NCBI GenBank assembly: GCA_028695495.1 | Contig: JAQVIX010000004.1 | Location: 1 to 64,000, forward strand | Source: Candidatus Cloacimonadota bacterium | GTDB taxonomy: Bacteria > Cloacimonadota > Cloacimonadia > Cloacimonadales > Cloacimonadaceae | DNA: 64,000 nucleotides | Direction: 5' to 3' | In this document: in pieces, positions 54,901 through 63,128 of the stretch | How the letters are laid out: each line of letters opens with the position of its first letter | Numbering within the stretch: the stretch's first letter is position 1 | Notes under the pieces: model-generated | What the model was told of the DNA's origin: nothing | Seen by the model: the letters and a program-made list of their open reading frames with translations, nothing else | Database searches by the model: none | Made by a program: the position numbers and the translations under genes

Positions 54901-55068
54901 CGCATGATGTACATGATATAGGGAAAGCTTTATTCGTTGCTTAGTTCGTTTATCTGGCATTCGCGTAAATTAGCGTTCTAATTCGCGTTCATTAGCGGTA
55001 GAAGTACCTATTACACTCCTACTAAATGCTAATCCCCAAACAAATAACTCCACCCCGAGCGCAGCGCC
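54896..55068 (-). repeat. Repeat family A, reverse copy
   Basis: Runs CATAGCTTACGCATGATGTA, TTCGCGTAAATTAGCG, TTCTAATTCGCGTTCATTAG, TACTAAATGCTAATCCCC and CACCCCGAGCGCAGCG up to the end of the asparagine-synthetase-like gene. With the forward copy at 54440-54660 it makes a large inverted repeat around the CTATAGTGGAC block. Confidence 0.8.
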
Positions 55069-55070
55069 TA

Positions 55071-56645
55071 TCACCTTGTTTCGTACAGCGAAGCGAGCGC
55101 CTGCAGGGCGTTCATATCGCAGCGGATAAGCGGCTTCTGGGGCTGGATAAAGCTGGGATATTTGAGGTCATGGCGCAGGTAGTTCTGCACTTTCTCACCC
55201 GCATATTGGTGGAAATTGTAATAAGGGGCAAAGCGCCCATAACGCACATTGCGGATTTCGCCATAGAGGATGCGCAAGACTTTATCCATTATGCGCTGCC
55301 CCAAATAGGGCACTTTATACACCGGCAGAGGAATGGGCAGATATTCAGAGGCATAAAGCTGCCACAGTTTGCGCCCCAGCCTTAGCTTTAGCGGCACCTT
55401 TGCCCAAAAATCCATCAAACGCTGGTCCCAGTGAAAAAGCTGCCAAGTATAGCCATAGTATTCATACACGCGCAGGGAATTGAGGATAAACTTCGCCTGC
55501 CGCTCCTGCGAGTTCCAATATTCATACAGCGAGGCTGCCCGCGCCGCGTCCATTCCCTCCGGCGCCTGTATCACCCGCTGGATTCGCTCGCTAAAGCTCT
55601 GATACTCCGCCGGTGAAGGAAAAGCCCAGAGCCGGTAATGCTGGGCAATGATCTGGTCTATCAGCTCTTGCCGGCTAAAGCTTTCCTTAAAGCCAAACGC
55701 CGCCCCCAAATGTCCGCTTTGCAGGAAATCCCCCGTATGCCCCGGCATAAATACGCTATCTTCGGGCAGTACGCCTTGCGCTTTGAGTTCCTTCACCGCC
55801 AGCCAATCCTGAATATGCGCGCTGGAAGAGGCATTTACCGCATAGTGATAAAAATCCCTACGCTCTGCACTTTGATACGCATTGTACCAGCTTTTGTGCG
55901 TATGCTCCACAAAGTGCCAGGGGAGTTTGAGATACTTTGCCGTTGCCTCGGATAGCCTGCTCTCCCGGCTGGTGGGCAAATCGTACGAAAAGCAAATCAC
56001 TTTCGGATATGCCAATACGCTTAAGAGATAGGCGATTAAACGCGAATCGTAGCCACCGGAGAGGGGAATTAGCACCGTGCGCCCCTCCAGATAGTGCACC
56101 ATCTCCTCGGCGATATTCAGCTGCAAAGCGTGCAATTCCCGCGCCAAATCCTGCGGCTTAGCACCCTGAAGCTCCCGATGTTCCCGCCGGTAATAGCACT
56201 CCAAAGCCGGCGCCTTACCCGCTTCCAATATCAGATAATGTCCGGCAGGGATTTGTTTGATACCCGGATTTAGGGTATCTGATGCACTTACATAGCCGCA
56301 GATGAGATATTCACTGATAATCTCCGGCGCCGCCGCCTGCAAAGACCCAATATCCAGCCTTGCCAATTTCTCGCTTTTATCCGCCAGCTGCCCTTTGGCA
56401 TCCCAAAATAGCGGATAGCTCCGCGTTTTATCCACCGCCGCAAAAGTCTTTTCTCCAAAGCTACGGATCAGCGCAAAACAGCCATTTGCCTCCCGCAACG
56501 CCTTTACCAAAGCCGCTTCATCCGCAAACTGCGCAAAATAGCGGCATAAATCTTCAGCGCTTAAAACCCTGCCTTCCGCAGTATGCAGATAGCCGCAGCA
56601 GGAAGTATCCGCCGCTTTAGCCCAGTAATTTTCCAGCGAGATCAC
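55071..56645 (-). CDS. Asparagine-synthetase-like amidotransferase without the glutaminase cysteine
   Basis: 524 residues from the GTG at 56645. This start is preferred because AAGGA stands nine bases upstream and the G-TGA overlaps the flippase stop codon (GTGA); a TTG at 56672 gives nine more residues. The C-terminal half has the ATP-pyrophosphatase P-loop IPLSGGYDSRLIAYLL and the matching FVEHTHKSW region, as in AsnB. The N-terminal half keeps the class II glutaminase scaffold (ANGCFALIRSFGE, KTRSYPLFW) but does not begin Met-Cys, so it cannot cleave glutamine and must use free ammonia or do another adenylating reaction. As the last gene of a glycan operon it may amidate a sugar acid, as proposed for similar O-antigen genes; function not proven. 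Confidence 0.75.
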   Translation of the reverse strand: MISLENYWAKAADTSCCGYLHTAEGRVLSAEDLCRYFAQFADEAALVKALREANGCFALIRSFGEKTFAAVDKTRSYPLFWDAKGQLADKSEKLARLDIGSLQAAAPEIISEYLICGYVSASDTLNPGIKQIPAGHYLILEAGKAPALECYYRREHRELQGAKPQDLARELHALQLNIAEEMVHYLEGRTVLIPLSGGYDSRLIAYLLSVLAYPKVICFSYDLPTSRESRLSEATAKYLKLPWHFVEHTHKSWYNAYQSAERRDFYHYAVNASSSAHIQDWLAVKELKAQGVLPEDSVFMPGHTGDFLQSGHLGAAFGFKESFSRQELIDQIIAQHYRLWAFPSPAEYQSFSERIQRVIQAPEGMDAARAASLYEYWNSQERQAKFILNSLRVYEYYGYTWQLFHWDQRLMDFWAKVPLKLRLGRKLWQLYASEYLPIPLPVYKVPYLGQRIMDKVLRILYGEIRNVRYGRFAPYYNFHQYAGEKVQNYLRHDLKYPSFIQPQKPLIRCDMNALQALASLYETR

Positions 56646-57913
56646 TTTCGCAAATCCTTTAATATCTGCCAATCGCTGGCGTGTAGCCCAAGCAGCTCTG
56701 AAAAGCGGAAAGCTTCGCTGCGCTTCATCATAAACAAATAATAAAGCCCGTAAACTATATAAGAAAGCGTAGATGCCAGCGCCGCTCCGGCACTGCCCAT
56801 AATGGGGATAAATAGCGCATTCAGCGCGATATTTAGAGCCAAACAGATGAAGGTGATGCGCAAGTGCAGCTGCGGCCTGCCGCTGCTAAAAAACCAAGGC
56901 GAAAGGATTTTGGGCGCACAGGCAAAAAACACCCCTGGCAGCAGCAGAAGCATGAGCGAAGTACCAGCCGCATAAGCTTTGCCATATACAAAAGGAATCA
57001 GGAAACTGCCGCCAAAACCCACGCCACAGAGCAGCAGGCATACCGCGAGCGCCACCCGCAGAGTGCGGCTTATCAAGGCTCTGCCATCATCCCCACTGGC
57101 TAAATTGTACAGCCTGCCATACAGCGCATTGCTAATGGAAGTGGGAAACAAAAAGAGCAATTCAGCAATCGTTACCGCCACCGTATAAACCCCTAATTCG
57201 CTGGAACCTAAGTAGCTTTTGATCATGATCTGATCCGCGCGGTAATGCAGATAGGCAAATAGCGATGATGCCCAGGCGAGGCTGCCATACGCCATTTCCG
57301 CTTTGAATACCGGCAGCGAGATGCTCCAGATGAGCCTTTCCCCCACCACGCTTTGCAACAAAATGAACCACAAAACGATATCCGCCACCGAGACGATGAA
57401 AAAGCTCGCTTTACTTAAAACACCCGTTAGCCATAGGATTACAATTGCCAGCGTTTTCAGAAAGAAGACAATCAGCGAGATGCGGTTATTTTCGATGATG
57501 CGCTCATCCCCCGTAAGCCACGCCTGATGATGCCCCGTGTAAAGCAGCCCCACCATCAGCAGCAGCCCACCGGCGATGTAATAGCCATTATAGCTTGCCA
57601 AGAGCCAGCCCGCTTGATACCCTCCCAGCACCCCCGCCCCGATCAGCAGCGACAATAGCGCTAATACCCAGAAATTGGTACTAAATATCTGCCGCCGCTC
57701 AAAACTGCTCTTCTTCTGAAAATAGGAAGTTGCACTGATGATGCCCAGATGCCCAAAGGTACCCAAAAGCGTGAAAATAAGGATGTTATAGGCGATATCG
57801 CCCTGCCGCGCCGGACCCAAAGCCCGCGCCACCAGGATGCCCGTAAGCATGCCAAAGATGATCTTTAGCACCTGAGTAATCAGGTTATGCGAGATATTTT
57901 TGCTAAAGCTCAT
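56642..57913 (-). CDS. Polysaccharide/O-unit flippase (Wzx/MATE-like)
   Basis: 423 residues with 12 or more hydrophobic segments and the MVF/polysaccharide-export pattern: NISHNLITQVLKIIFGMLTGILVARALGPARQGDIAY (here only LVARALGPARQGD is quoted), then GHLGIISATSYF, LLFLFPTSISNALYGRL and FIPFVYGKAY. It should flip lipid-linked glycan units across the inner membrane. It lies 20 bases after ruvB and overlaps the next gene by four bases. The C-terminus extends about 30 residues beyond the last helix. Confidence 0.88.
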   Translation of the reverse strand: MSFSKNISHNLITQVLKIIFGMLTGILVARALGPARQGDIAYNILIFTLLGTFGHLGIISATSYFQKKSSFERRQIFSTNFWVLALLSLLIGAGVLGGYQAGWLLASYNGYYIAGGLLLMVGLLYTGHHQAWLTGDERIIENNRISLIVFFLKTLAIVILWLTGVLSKASFFIVSVADIVLWFILLQSVVGERLIWSISLPVFKAEMAYGSLAWASSLFAYLHYRADQIMIKSYLGSSELGVYTVAVTIAELLFLFPTSISNALYGRLYNLASGDDGRALISRTLRVALAVCLLLCGVGFGGSFLIPFVYGKAYAAGTSLMLLLLPGVFFACAPKILSPWFFSSGRPQLHLRITFICLALNIALNALFIPIMGSAGAALASTLSYIVYGLYYLFMMKRSEAFRFSELLGLHASDWQILKDLRK

Positions 57914-57933
57914 GCCATAACTGCCGCCGCGCC

Positions 57934-58950
57934 TTAGAAGAATTCCGTTTGCGCTTCCATCGGGCTGAGCCCCAGATGTTTATAAGCCTTAAATGTTACC
58001 TTACGCCCCTGCGTGGTGCGCTCCAAAAAGCCTTGTTGCACCAGATAGGGTTCAAAGATTTCCTCGATGGTGCCGGCATCTTCGCCAATGGCAGTGGCAA
58101 TGGTTTTGATGCCCACCGGTCCGCCGCGATAGTGGTCTATTATCGTGCTTAAGATGCGTTTATCCATATCGTCCAGCCCGGCATGGTCCACCTGCAACAT
58201 ACTCAGCGCCTTCAGCGCCACCTCCAGCGTAATAATCCCTTTGCCCTTGATCTGCGCATAGTCTCTTACCCGCCTGAGCAGGCGATTTGCAATGCGCGGA
58301 GTGCCCCGACTGCGGCGCGCTAGTTCCGCTATCCCCTCTTCTTCAAAGGGGATATCCAAAAGCTTTGCCGAGCGTTTGATAATGCGCTCTATCGAGGATA
58401 GATCGTAATAATCCAGCCTTAATACGATGCCAAAGCGGTCGCGCAGTGGCGGCGTAAGCAGTCCCGCCCGCGTGGTAGCGCCTATCATGGTAAAAGGCTC
58501 GATGGGTATCTTCAGCGTTCGTGAAGAAGGTCCGCTATCCAGGATGATCTCCATCTCAAAATCTTCCATGGCGGGATAGATATATTCCTCGATTACATGG
58601 CTTAAACGGTGGATTTCATCGATAAAGAGCGCTTCATGCCTCCCCAAATTGGTAAGCACCCCCGCCAAATCCGAAGGTTTTTCGATTACCGGTCCGCTGG
58701 AAACGGTGATATTTACCCCCATCTCGCGGGCAATAATGGAAGCGAGCGTGGTTTTACCCAAACCGGGAGGTCCATAAAAGAGAACGTGGTCCAGCGGTTC
58801 ACTCCGCAGCTTCGCCGCCTGAATGCTGATCTCCAGCAGCTCCTTAATATGGTCTTGCCCAATGAAATCCTTCAGGCTTTTTGGCCGTAGCGCCCGGTCA
58901 AATTCGCTGTCTTCGCCTTGCAGCGCAGGGTTATTAATTCTTTGCAGCAT
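57934..58950 (-). CDS. ruvB: Holliday junction branch-migration ATPase RuvB
   Basis: 338 residues, standard length. FIGQDHIKELLEI, Walker A YGPPGLGKTTLASIIA, Walker B FIDEIHRLSH, sensor 1 GATTRAGLLTPPLRDRFG, arginine finger in RDRFG, and the winged-helix end VDHAGLDDMDKRILSTIID and TQGRKVTF. It drives branch migration in recombination with RuvA, which is not in the window. Its start is one base after the stop of the small exported protein, and the flippase gene follows 20 bases later: a DNA-repair gene embedded in a glycan operon. Confidence 0.98.
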   Translation of the reverse strand: MLQRINNPALQGEDSEFDRALRPKSLKDFIGQDHIKELLEISIQAAKLRSEPLDHVLFYGPPGLGKTTLASIIAREMGVNITVSSGPVIEKPSDLAGVLTNLGRHEALFIDEIHRLSHVIEEYIYPAMEDFEMEIILDSGPSSRTLKIPIEPFTMIGATTRAGLLTPPLRDRFGIVLRLDYYDLSSIERIIKRSAKLLDIPFEEEGIAELARRSRGTPRIANRLLRRVRDYAQIKGKGIITLEVALKALSMLQVDHAGLDDMDKRILSTIIDHYRGGPVGIKTIATAIGEDAGTIEEIFEPYLVQQGFLERTTQGRKVTFKAYKHLGLSPMEAQTEFF

Positions 58951-58951
58951 C

Positions 58952-59407
58952 TTATTTCTTCTTGGTATATGGCGGTATCACGATGGGCTCATCCAGCTTT
59001 TTGATCAGGTGCGTGCCTTCCGGCACTTCGAGCGTCCAGCCCTTGCTTTCGCCGGTGGCTTTGTGGGTAATTACGATGTGCATGATGTCCCCCGCCTGCC
59101 AGAGTCGCTTGAAATTGCCCAATTGGATATTCACGATGGCGGTAGGCTCCATCACGCCCTCTTTGCCCACAATCTTCACGGCGATGGTATTGATGGGATG
59201 CGTTTCGGTGGAAATCACCTCTTCCGGCGCCGCTTCCATCCAGGCGCGCAAACTGTATTCATTTGCACTTTTTTTATCTTCCTGCGTAATCTGCGGCAAG
59301 CTGCCATCATCCAACACCAGCTTTTGCACATAGACCCGCGGAATGGGGAAAGCGATAAGCGGCAAGATTGCCACGAGTAGCAAGAGGCAATATATCAGCT
59401 TTTTCAT
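58952..59407 (-). CDS. Small exported protein, function unknown
   Basis: 151 residues. Signal peptide MKKLIYCLLLLVAILPLIAF, then a soluble domain of about 125 residues ending in a Lys tail (PPYTKKK). Short beta-strand-like stretches (TAIVNIQLGNF, IMHIVITHKATGES, WTLEVPEGT) suggest a compact beta fold. I do not recognise a family. AAGGAG precedes the ATG by six bases. It is 17 bases after the glycosyltransferase and one base before ruvB, so it is clearly part of the operon and probably periplasmic. Confidence 0.75.
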   Translation of the reverse strand: MKKLIYCLLLLVAILPLIAFPIPRVYVQKLVLDDGSLPQITQEDKKSANEYSLRAWMEAAPEEVISTETHPINTIAVKIVGKEGVMEPTAIVNIQLGNFKRLWQAGDIMHIVITHKATGESKGWTLEVPEGTHLIKKLDEPIVIPPYTKKK

Positions 59408-59424
59408 TCTTTACTCCTTCTTTT

Positions 59425-60141
59425 TTAATCCAAAGCGCCCAAAAGCTTGCGGAAATGTAGCAGCCACACCATCCATGCGGCTTCCCACACGATATTGCGG
59501 CTCATCTTGGATACGCCATTTAAGCGCTCGGTAAACACGATGGGGATTTCCTGAATGCGAAAGCCTTTTACCCAGGCTTTGAAGTTCATCTCGATCTGAA
59601 AAGCGTAGCCATCGGACATGATCCGCTCCAGATTGATACCCTCAAGTACCTTACGCCGGAAGCATTTGAAGCCACCGGTGGGGTCTTTGATGGGCATTCC
59701 GGTAATGATGCGCACGTATTTGGAAGCAAAATAGCTGATGAGTAAGCGCTTAAAAGGCCAATTCACGATATTTACGCCCGTTACATAACGCGAGCCAATT
59801 ACCAAATCCTTCTTCCCCGCCGCTTCGATCAAGCGCGGCACGTCCTCCGGATTGTGCGAAAAATCCGCATCCATCTCCATTATATATTCGTAGTCCTTTT
59901 CAAGCGCATATTTAAAGCCCGTTACATACGCCGAGCCCAGCCCCATCTTGCCGGGGCGCTCCAAAAGGTGAATCCGCGCGTCGTTTGGCATCATGGCTTT
60001 TACCAAATCAGCCGTGCCGTCCGGACTATTATCATCCACCACCAGCACCTCGATCTTCTGATCTTTTGCCAAAAGAATGCCCAGCAGCCTTTCGATATTT
60101 TCACATTCGTTGTAAGTGGGTATTATGATGAGGGTTTTCAT
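59425..60141 (-). CDS. GT2-family polyprenol-phosphate mannosyltransferase-like enzyme
   Basis: 238 residues of the DPM1/Ppm1 type. IIPTYNECENIERLL and VVDDNSPDGTADLVK bind the nucleotide sugar, EMDADFSHNPEDVPRL holds the DxD-like metal site, and DPTGGFKCFRRKVLE and QIEMNFKAW are typical downstream motifs. No C-terminal membrane domain, so it is a soluble or peripheral enzyme that loads a sugar on undecaprenyl phosphate at the inner membrane. The start ATG overlaps the stop of the acyltransferase (ATGA). Confidence 0.92.
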   Translation of the reverse strand: MKTLIIIPTYNECENIERLLGILLAKDQKIEVLVVDDNSPDGTADLVKAMMPNDARIHLLERPGKMGLGSAYVTGFKYALEKDYEYIMEMDADFSHNPEDVPRLIEAAGKKDLVIGSRYVTGVNIVNWPFKRLLISYFASKYVRIITGMPIKDPTGGFKCFRRKVLEGINLERIMSDGYAFQIEMNFKAWVKGFRIQEIPIVFTERLNGVSKMSRNIVWEAAWMVWLLHFRKLLGALD

Positions 60142-60896
60142 GTTTCTTTGTCCATATTGTTTTTTAGTAGTTGAGCTTCCGGCACCGCCCGGAAGGCTTT
60201 GGCGGGGCTGCCCAAAACGATGGTAGCCTCCTGAACATCACGAGATACAACGCTGGCGGCTGCCACGGTGCCATCGCGCTTGATCGTCTTCCCCGGCAGG
60301 ATGGTGGCATGCACGCCAATGCGCGCGCCATCTTCCATGGTAATGCCTTTGAAATAATCAAAGCGTGTCTTATCCCGCGCCATATAGTTATCATTACTCG
60401 TTGCCACACATGGCGCTACGAAGCAGTAGTCCCCCACAATCGAATAAGCGGTAATATAGCAATTGGTCTCAAACTTATTACGCGAGCCAATCCGGCAGTA
60501 GTTTTCGATTGTCACATTGCGCCCGATGATATTCAGGTTGCCGATCACCACATTCTCGCGGATGGTCGCCAAATCTGCCACCAAATTGCGCTCGCCCAAA
60601 GTGCACTGTGCATAAATCGCCACAAAGGCCCCAATCTGGCAAAAACTGCCGATGCGAGCAGGCTCTAAGTTATCCGGCACCTTGAAGATGCTACGCGGCG
60701 AAGAGAGCGGCTTTTTGCCGATGATGGTATTATCATCGATGCGCACACTTTCGCCGATCTCGCTACCCGCATGCACCACCACATTGTGCCCAATTAAGCA
60801 ATTATCGCCGATAATTACGTTCTTTAGGATCACCACATTGTGTCCTATCTCCACGTTTTTACCGAGCTTTACGCTGCTGTGTATATACTGATTCAT
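60138..60896 (-). CDS. Left-handed beta-helix (hexapeptide repeat) acyltransferase
   Basis: 252 residues from the ATG at 60896, which has GGAGG five bases upstream; the longer frame to 60947 runs across the promoter side and is not needed. Long hexapeptide series ([IV]GxNxx: VKLGKNVEIGHNVVI, VIIGDNCLIGHN, EIGESVRIDDNTIIGKKP) form a left-handed beta-helix, as in LpxA and sugar-nucleotide N- or O-acyltransferases. A loop with ATSNDNYMARDKTRF and the C-terminal VVSRDVQEATIVLGSPAKAFR resembles WlbB/FdtC-like N-acetyltransferases. It is first in the glycan operon and divergent from the Xer gene. Confidence 0.9.
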   Translation of the reverse strand: MNQYIHSSVKLGKNVEIGHNVVILKNVIIGDNCLIGHNVVVHAGSEIGESVRIDDNTIIGKKPLSSPRSIFKVPDNLEPARIGSFCQIGAFVAIYAQCTLGERNLVADLATIRENVVIGNLNIIGRNVTIENYCRIGSRNKFETNCYITAYSIVGDYCFVAPCVATSNDNYMARDKTRFDYFKGITMEDGARIGVHATILPGKTIKRDGTVAAASVVSRDVQEATIVLGSPAKAFRAVPEAQLLKNNMDKET

Positions 60897-60987
60897 TCGT
60901 ACCTCCAGCTTGTAAAGCCATTTTTTTCTCGACAAAGAAATAGGCAAGGAAAAAATGACCTACATGCGAAATAAGGAGAAAAAGCCC

Positions 60988-61872
60988 ATGCAAAATACTA
61001 TCGATAGCTTCTGCGAAACCTTAAGCCTCAAAGGCAAAAGCCCCGCCACCATCGAGGGCTACCGCATTGATCTGGAGCAGTTTCTGGGCTTTCTCTCGGA
61101 AAGATTCCCCGCGCCCGATCCCGCCACCTTAGGCAAAATCCAGATTCGCAGCTTTATGAAATATTTGGCGGATAAGGGACTTACCAATAGCAGCCTGGCA
61201 CGCAAACACAGCTCCCTTAGCGAGTGGTTCAAATACCTGAAAATCAGCAAAATCCGCAGCGATAACCCCATGCAGCAAATCCGCCGTCCCAAAGTAGCCA
61301 AAGCGCTGCCGAAGTTCTTTAGCGAAGAAGAGATGGCAAACCTCTTGCGCATTCCAGATACCGATACCTGGGTGGGGCTGCGCAATAAAGCCATCTTTGA
61401 GCTCCTTTATAGCTGCGGATTGCGCATCTCCGAGCTGGCAAATCTGGCGCTCAAAGACCTCGACCCCCATAAACGCCTGATCAAAGTATGGGGCAAAGGC
61501 AATAAACAGCGGCTCATCCCCGTGGGAAAGCCCGCCCTCGATGCGCTAAACGCCTATCTGAAGCGCCGGCATGAAGTGCTGAATCCGGATAGTTCGCAGC
61601 GTATTTTCCTCAGCTATCGCGGTAAAGACCTCGATCGCCAACAGCTAAATATCATCCTCAAACGCTATCTAATGCTCATTGCCAATGAAAGCGGATATTC
61701 ACTGCATACCATCCGGCATACTTTTGCTACCCATTTGCTAAATCGGGGTGCGGATTTGAACGCCATCAAAGAGCTTTTGGGGCATGCAAATCTTTCTACC
61801 ACGGAGATTTATACGCATGTGAGCTTGGAGGATATCAAAGAGGCGTATGAGAAGGGACATCCGCGGGCCTAG
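60988..61872 (+). CDS. XerC/XerD-type tyrosine recombinase
   Basis: 294 residues from the ATG at 60988, chosen because AAGGAG stands nine bases upstream; an in-frame ATG at 60955 lies before that site. N-terminal SAM-like core-binding domain (about 1-95), then the catalytic domain with Arg in CGLRISELANLAL, Lys in WGKGNKQRLIPV, HTIRHTFATHLL (His-x-x-Arg), GHANLSTTEIYTHVS (His and the nucleophilic Tyr). All are present. The length equals chromosomal Xer proteins, which resolve chromosome dimers at dif. I found no convincing dif site in the window. It is divergent from the glycan operon and is followed directly by repeat DNA. Confidence 0.93.
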   Translation: MQNTIDSFCETLSLKGKSPATIEGYRIDLEQFLGFLSERFPAPDPATLGKIQIRSFMKYLADKGLTNSSLARKHSSLSEWFKYLKISKIRSDNPMQQIRRPKVAKALPKFFSEEEMANLLRIPDTDTWVGLRNKAIFELLYSCGLRISELANLALKDLDPHKRLIKVWGKGNKQRLIPVGKPALDALNAYLKRRHEVLNPDSSQRIFLSYRGKDLDRQQLNIILKRYLMLIANESGYSLHTIRHTFATHLLNRGADLNAIKELLGHANLSTTEIYTHVSLEDIKEAYEKGHPRA

Positions 61873-61904
61873 CCCGAATGTAGAGTGTAGAATGTAAAGT
61901 GTAG

Positions 61905-62015
61905 AATGCGCTGCGCTCGTTTCGGGGTTATTTGTTTTGGGGTTTAGCAATTTATAGAGATAAAAAGTTTCTACCGCTAATGAACGCGAATTGAAACGCT
62001 AATTTACGCGAATAG
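61905..62015 (+). repeat. Repeat family A, copy after the Xer gene
   Basis: GGTTATTTGTTTTGGGGTTT, TACCGCTAATGAACGCGAAT and GAAACGCTAATTTACGCGAA are recognisable; the AGCGAACTATG part is missing. Confidence 0.7.
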
Positions 62016-62126
62016 TATTTCGGTCTTGAAATGCCAAAACATTTTTCCAAACACAGGGTTAAATTAGTCCCAGCGGGACGAAAGTTCAGGTAGCATGGCG
62101 TGTCCCACATGAAAATATGAATAAAA

Positions 62127-62196
62127 CCCCCGCCCCTCCGCTATTTTTATACAAAACCCACGCGGGTTTTGTATAAAAATAGCGGAGGGGCGGGGG
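62127..62196. repeat. Perfect 33-bp palindrome with 4-nt loop (ACGC)
   Basis: Arms 62127-62159 and 62164-62196 are exact reverse complements. Flanks ATATGAATAAAACCCC (left) and GGGGGATAAAAAGATAAT (right) match those of the palindrome at 1554-1627, and the same hairpin module follows. The arm sequence between the conserved ends differs strongly from the first copy, while pairing remains perfect in both. Confidence 0.92.
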
Positions 62197-62211
62197 ATAA
62201 AAAGATAATAA

Positions 62212-62297
62212 TCAAACGCATACACCACCCAGGGTGATCTTGCCTAAAACTCGCAAGCTCGTTTTTGGCAAGCACACCCTGGGCTAGCTAAACCACT
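62212..62297. repeat. CCCAGG hairpin module, third copy
   Basis: CCCAGGGTG ... CACCCTGGG outer arms with TTGCC(T)AAAA/TTTTTGGCAA inside and AAACTCGCAAGCTCG at the tip, then GCTAGCTAAACCACTG, which abuts MITE copy 3. The same order (palindrome, then module) occurs at 1554-1717. Confidence 0.75.
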
Positions 62298-62541
62298 GAG
62301 GCTGTCCAGAAATGCCAAAATCAAGCACGATATCTGCCACATTGGGAGTGTAGGGGCGCAAGGCTTTGCGCCCGCTTTTAACAAAGCGTGCTTGAAAGCG
62401 CACACCGTAATAAATTGATATTGAGTCCGTAATGATTACCGGTTGCGTGCTAATTTCGGCGGGTTCAATGCCTTGAACCCCTACATTTCAGGGGTGGACA
62501 TTTCTTGATGTTGTGTTGTTTGCGTATTTCTGGACAGCCTC
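62298..62541 (-). mobile_element. MITE-like element, copy 3 (244 bp, reversed)
   Basis: GAGGCTGTCCAGAAATGCC at the left and TATTTCTGGACAGCCTC at the right. Inside, in reverse orientation relative to copies 1 and 2, are TAGGGGCGCAAGGCTTTGCG, GCTTTTAACAAAGCGTGCTT and GGGTTCAATGCCTTGAACCC. High identity with the other two suggests recent spread. Confidence 0.88.
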
Positions 62542-62595
62542 AAGACAGCTAGAACGATATTTGAAACTGGTGAATTTGAGGCGTTTTTTGAACAA

Positions 62596-62623
62596 ATAAA
62601 AAAGGGGATAACGAGTATCCCCT
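62596..62623 (-). terminator. Rho-independent terminator of pilin-like gene 1
   Basis: On the minus strand AGGGGATA pairs with TATCCCCT-type sequence (62603-62610 with 62616-62623) followed by six T. It lies 23 bases after the stop codon at 62646. Confidence 0.88.
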
Positions 62624-62645
62624 ATATTTAAAGTACAATGCTATG

Positions 62646-63128
62646 TTAAGGAGTAGTAAATAGGGCAGGTACACCTGCAATTGCAGTAGTGCTGGCCACA
62701 TCTTTCGGTGTAGCTGTTATGGTGCCATCAGGGAAAGAAATTACTGTTTCAATAGCTGGTCTGTTAGTTGCTCTGATTTCTTTACCAAGCCCATAAATAG
62801 CTACAGTAAATGAGCCGTCTGCTGCTGCTGCGCTGGCATCAGTAATGATGTAATCACCACTGTCGTTGTTAGTGTTTTCGGCACTCCATCCAATAAAGGG
62901 AAATACGTTCGCAGCCGTCATACTTGCTACTTTTCCACCAGCTCCGCCCTGGCTTTCAGGGGTTTTATAGTATTGAACTACTTGAGTTGCAAAGCTTTGC
63001 GCATCCGCGGCAATGGCAGATTTATTGGCGCTATATGCCTGGCTGTTGAACATCTGGATACCAACGGCAATGGCGGCACCCACGATAATTACGCTTAGTA
63101 CGATGAGTAGAATTTGTTGAGTTCCCAT
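62646..63128 (-). CDS. Pilin-like protein with N-terminal membrane helix, paralogue 1
   Basis: 160 residues. Starts MGTQQILLIVLSVIIVGAAI, one long hydrophobic helix after a two-residue MG, then a soluble domain with small residues and a FIGWSAENTNNDSGDYII stretch that matches the neighbour (YIGWSSNPITNANGTFLI, here by DYIGWSSN). This layout, a Gly just before a pilin-like helix and a beta-rich head, recalls type IV pilins or pseudopilins with a minimal leader, but no prepilin peptidase site (G-F-[TS]-x-x-E) is present. It may be a surface filament subunit or a membrane-anchored protein. A sigma-54-type promoter at 63200-63216 and a terminator at 62596 frame it. AAGGAG precedes the ATG. Confidence 0.7.
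   Translation of the reverse strand: MGTQQILLIVLSVIIVGAAIAVGIQMFNSQAYSANKSAIAADAQSFATQVVQYYKTPESQGGAGGKVASMTAANVFPFIGWSAENTNNDSGDYIITDASAAAADGSFTVAIYGLGKEIRATNRPAIETVISFPDGTITATPKDVASTTAIAGVPALFTTP

Larger units (their letters stand above)
61873..62590. other. Intergenic repeat region after the Xer gene
   Basis: No gene. In order: simple TAGAATGTA-type repeats (61880-61905), family A (about 61905-62015), a MITE-end-like fragment (TCTTGAAATGCCAAAACATT, about 62023), GTCCCAGCGGGAC hairpin, the second perfect palindrome (62127-62196), the CCCAGG hairpin module (62224-62290) and MITE copy 3 (62298-62541). Confidence 0.7.
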
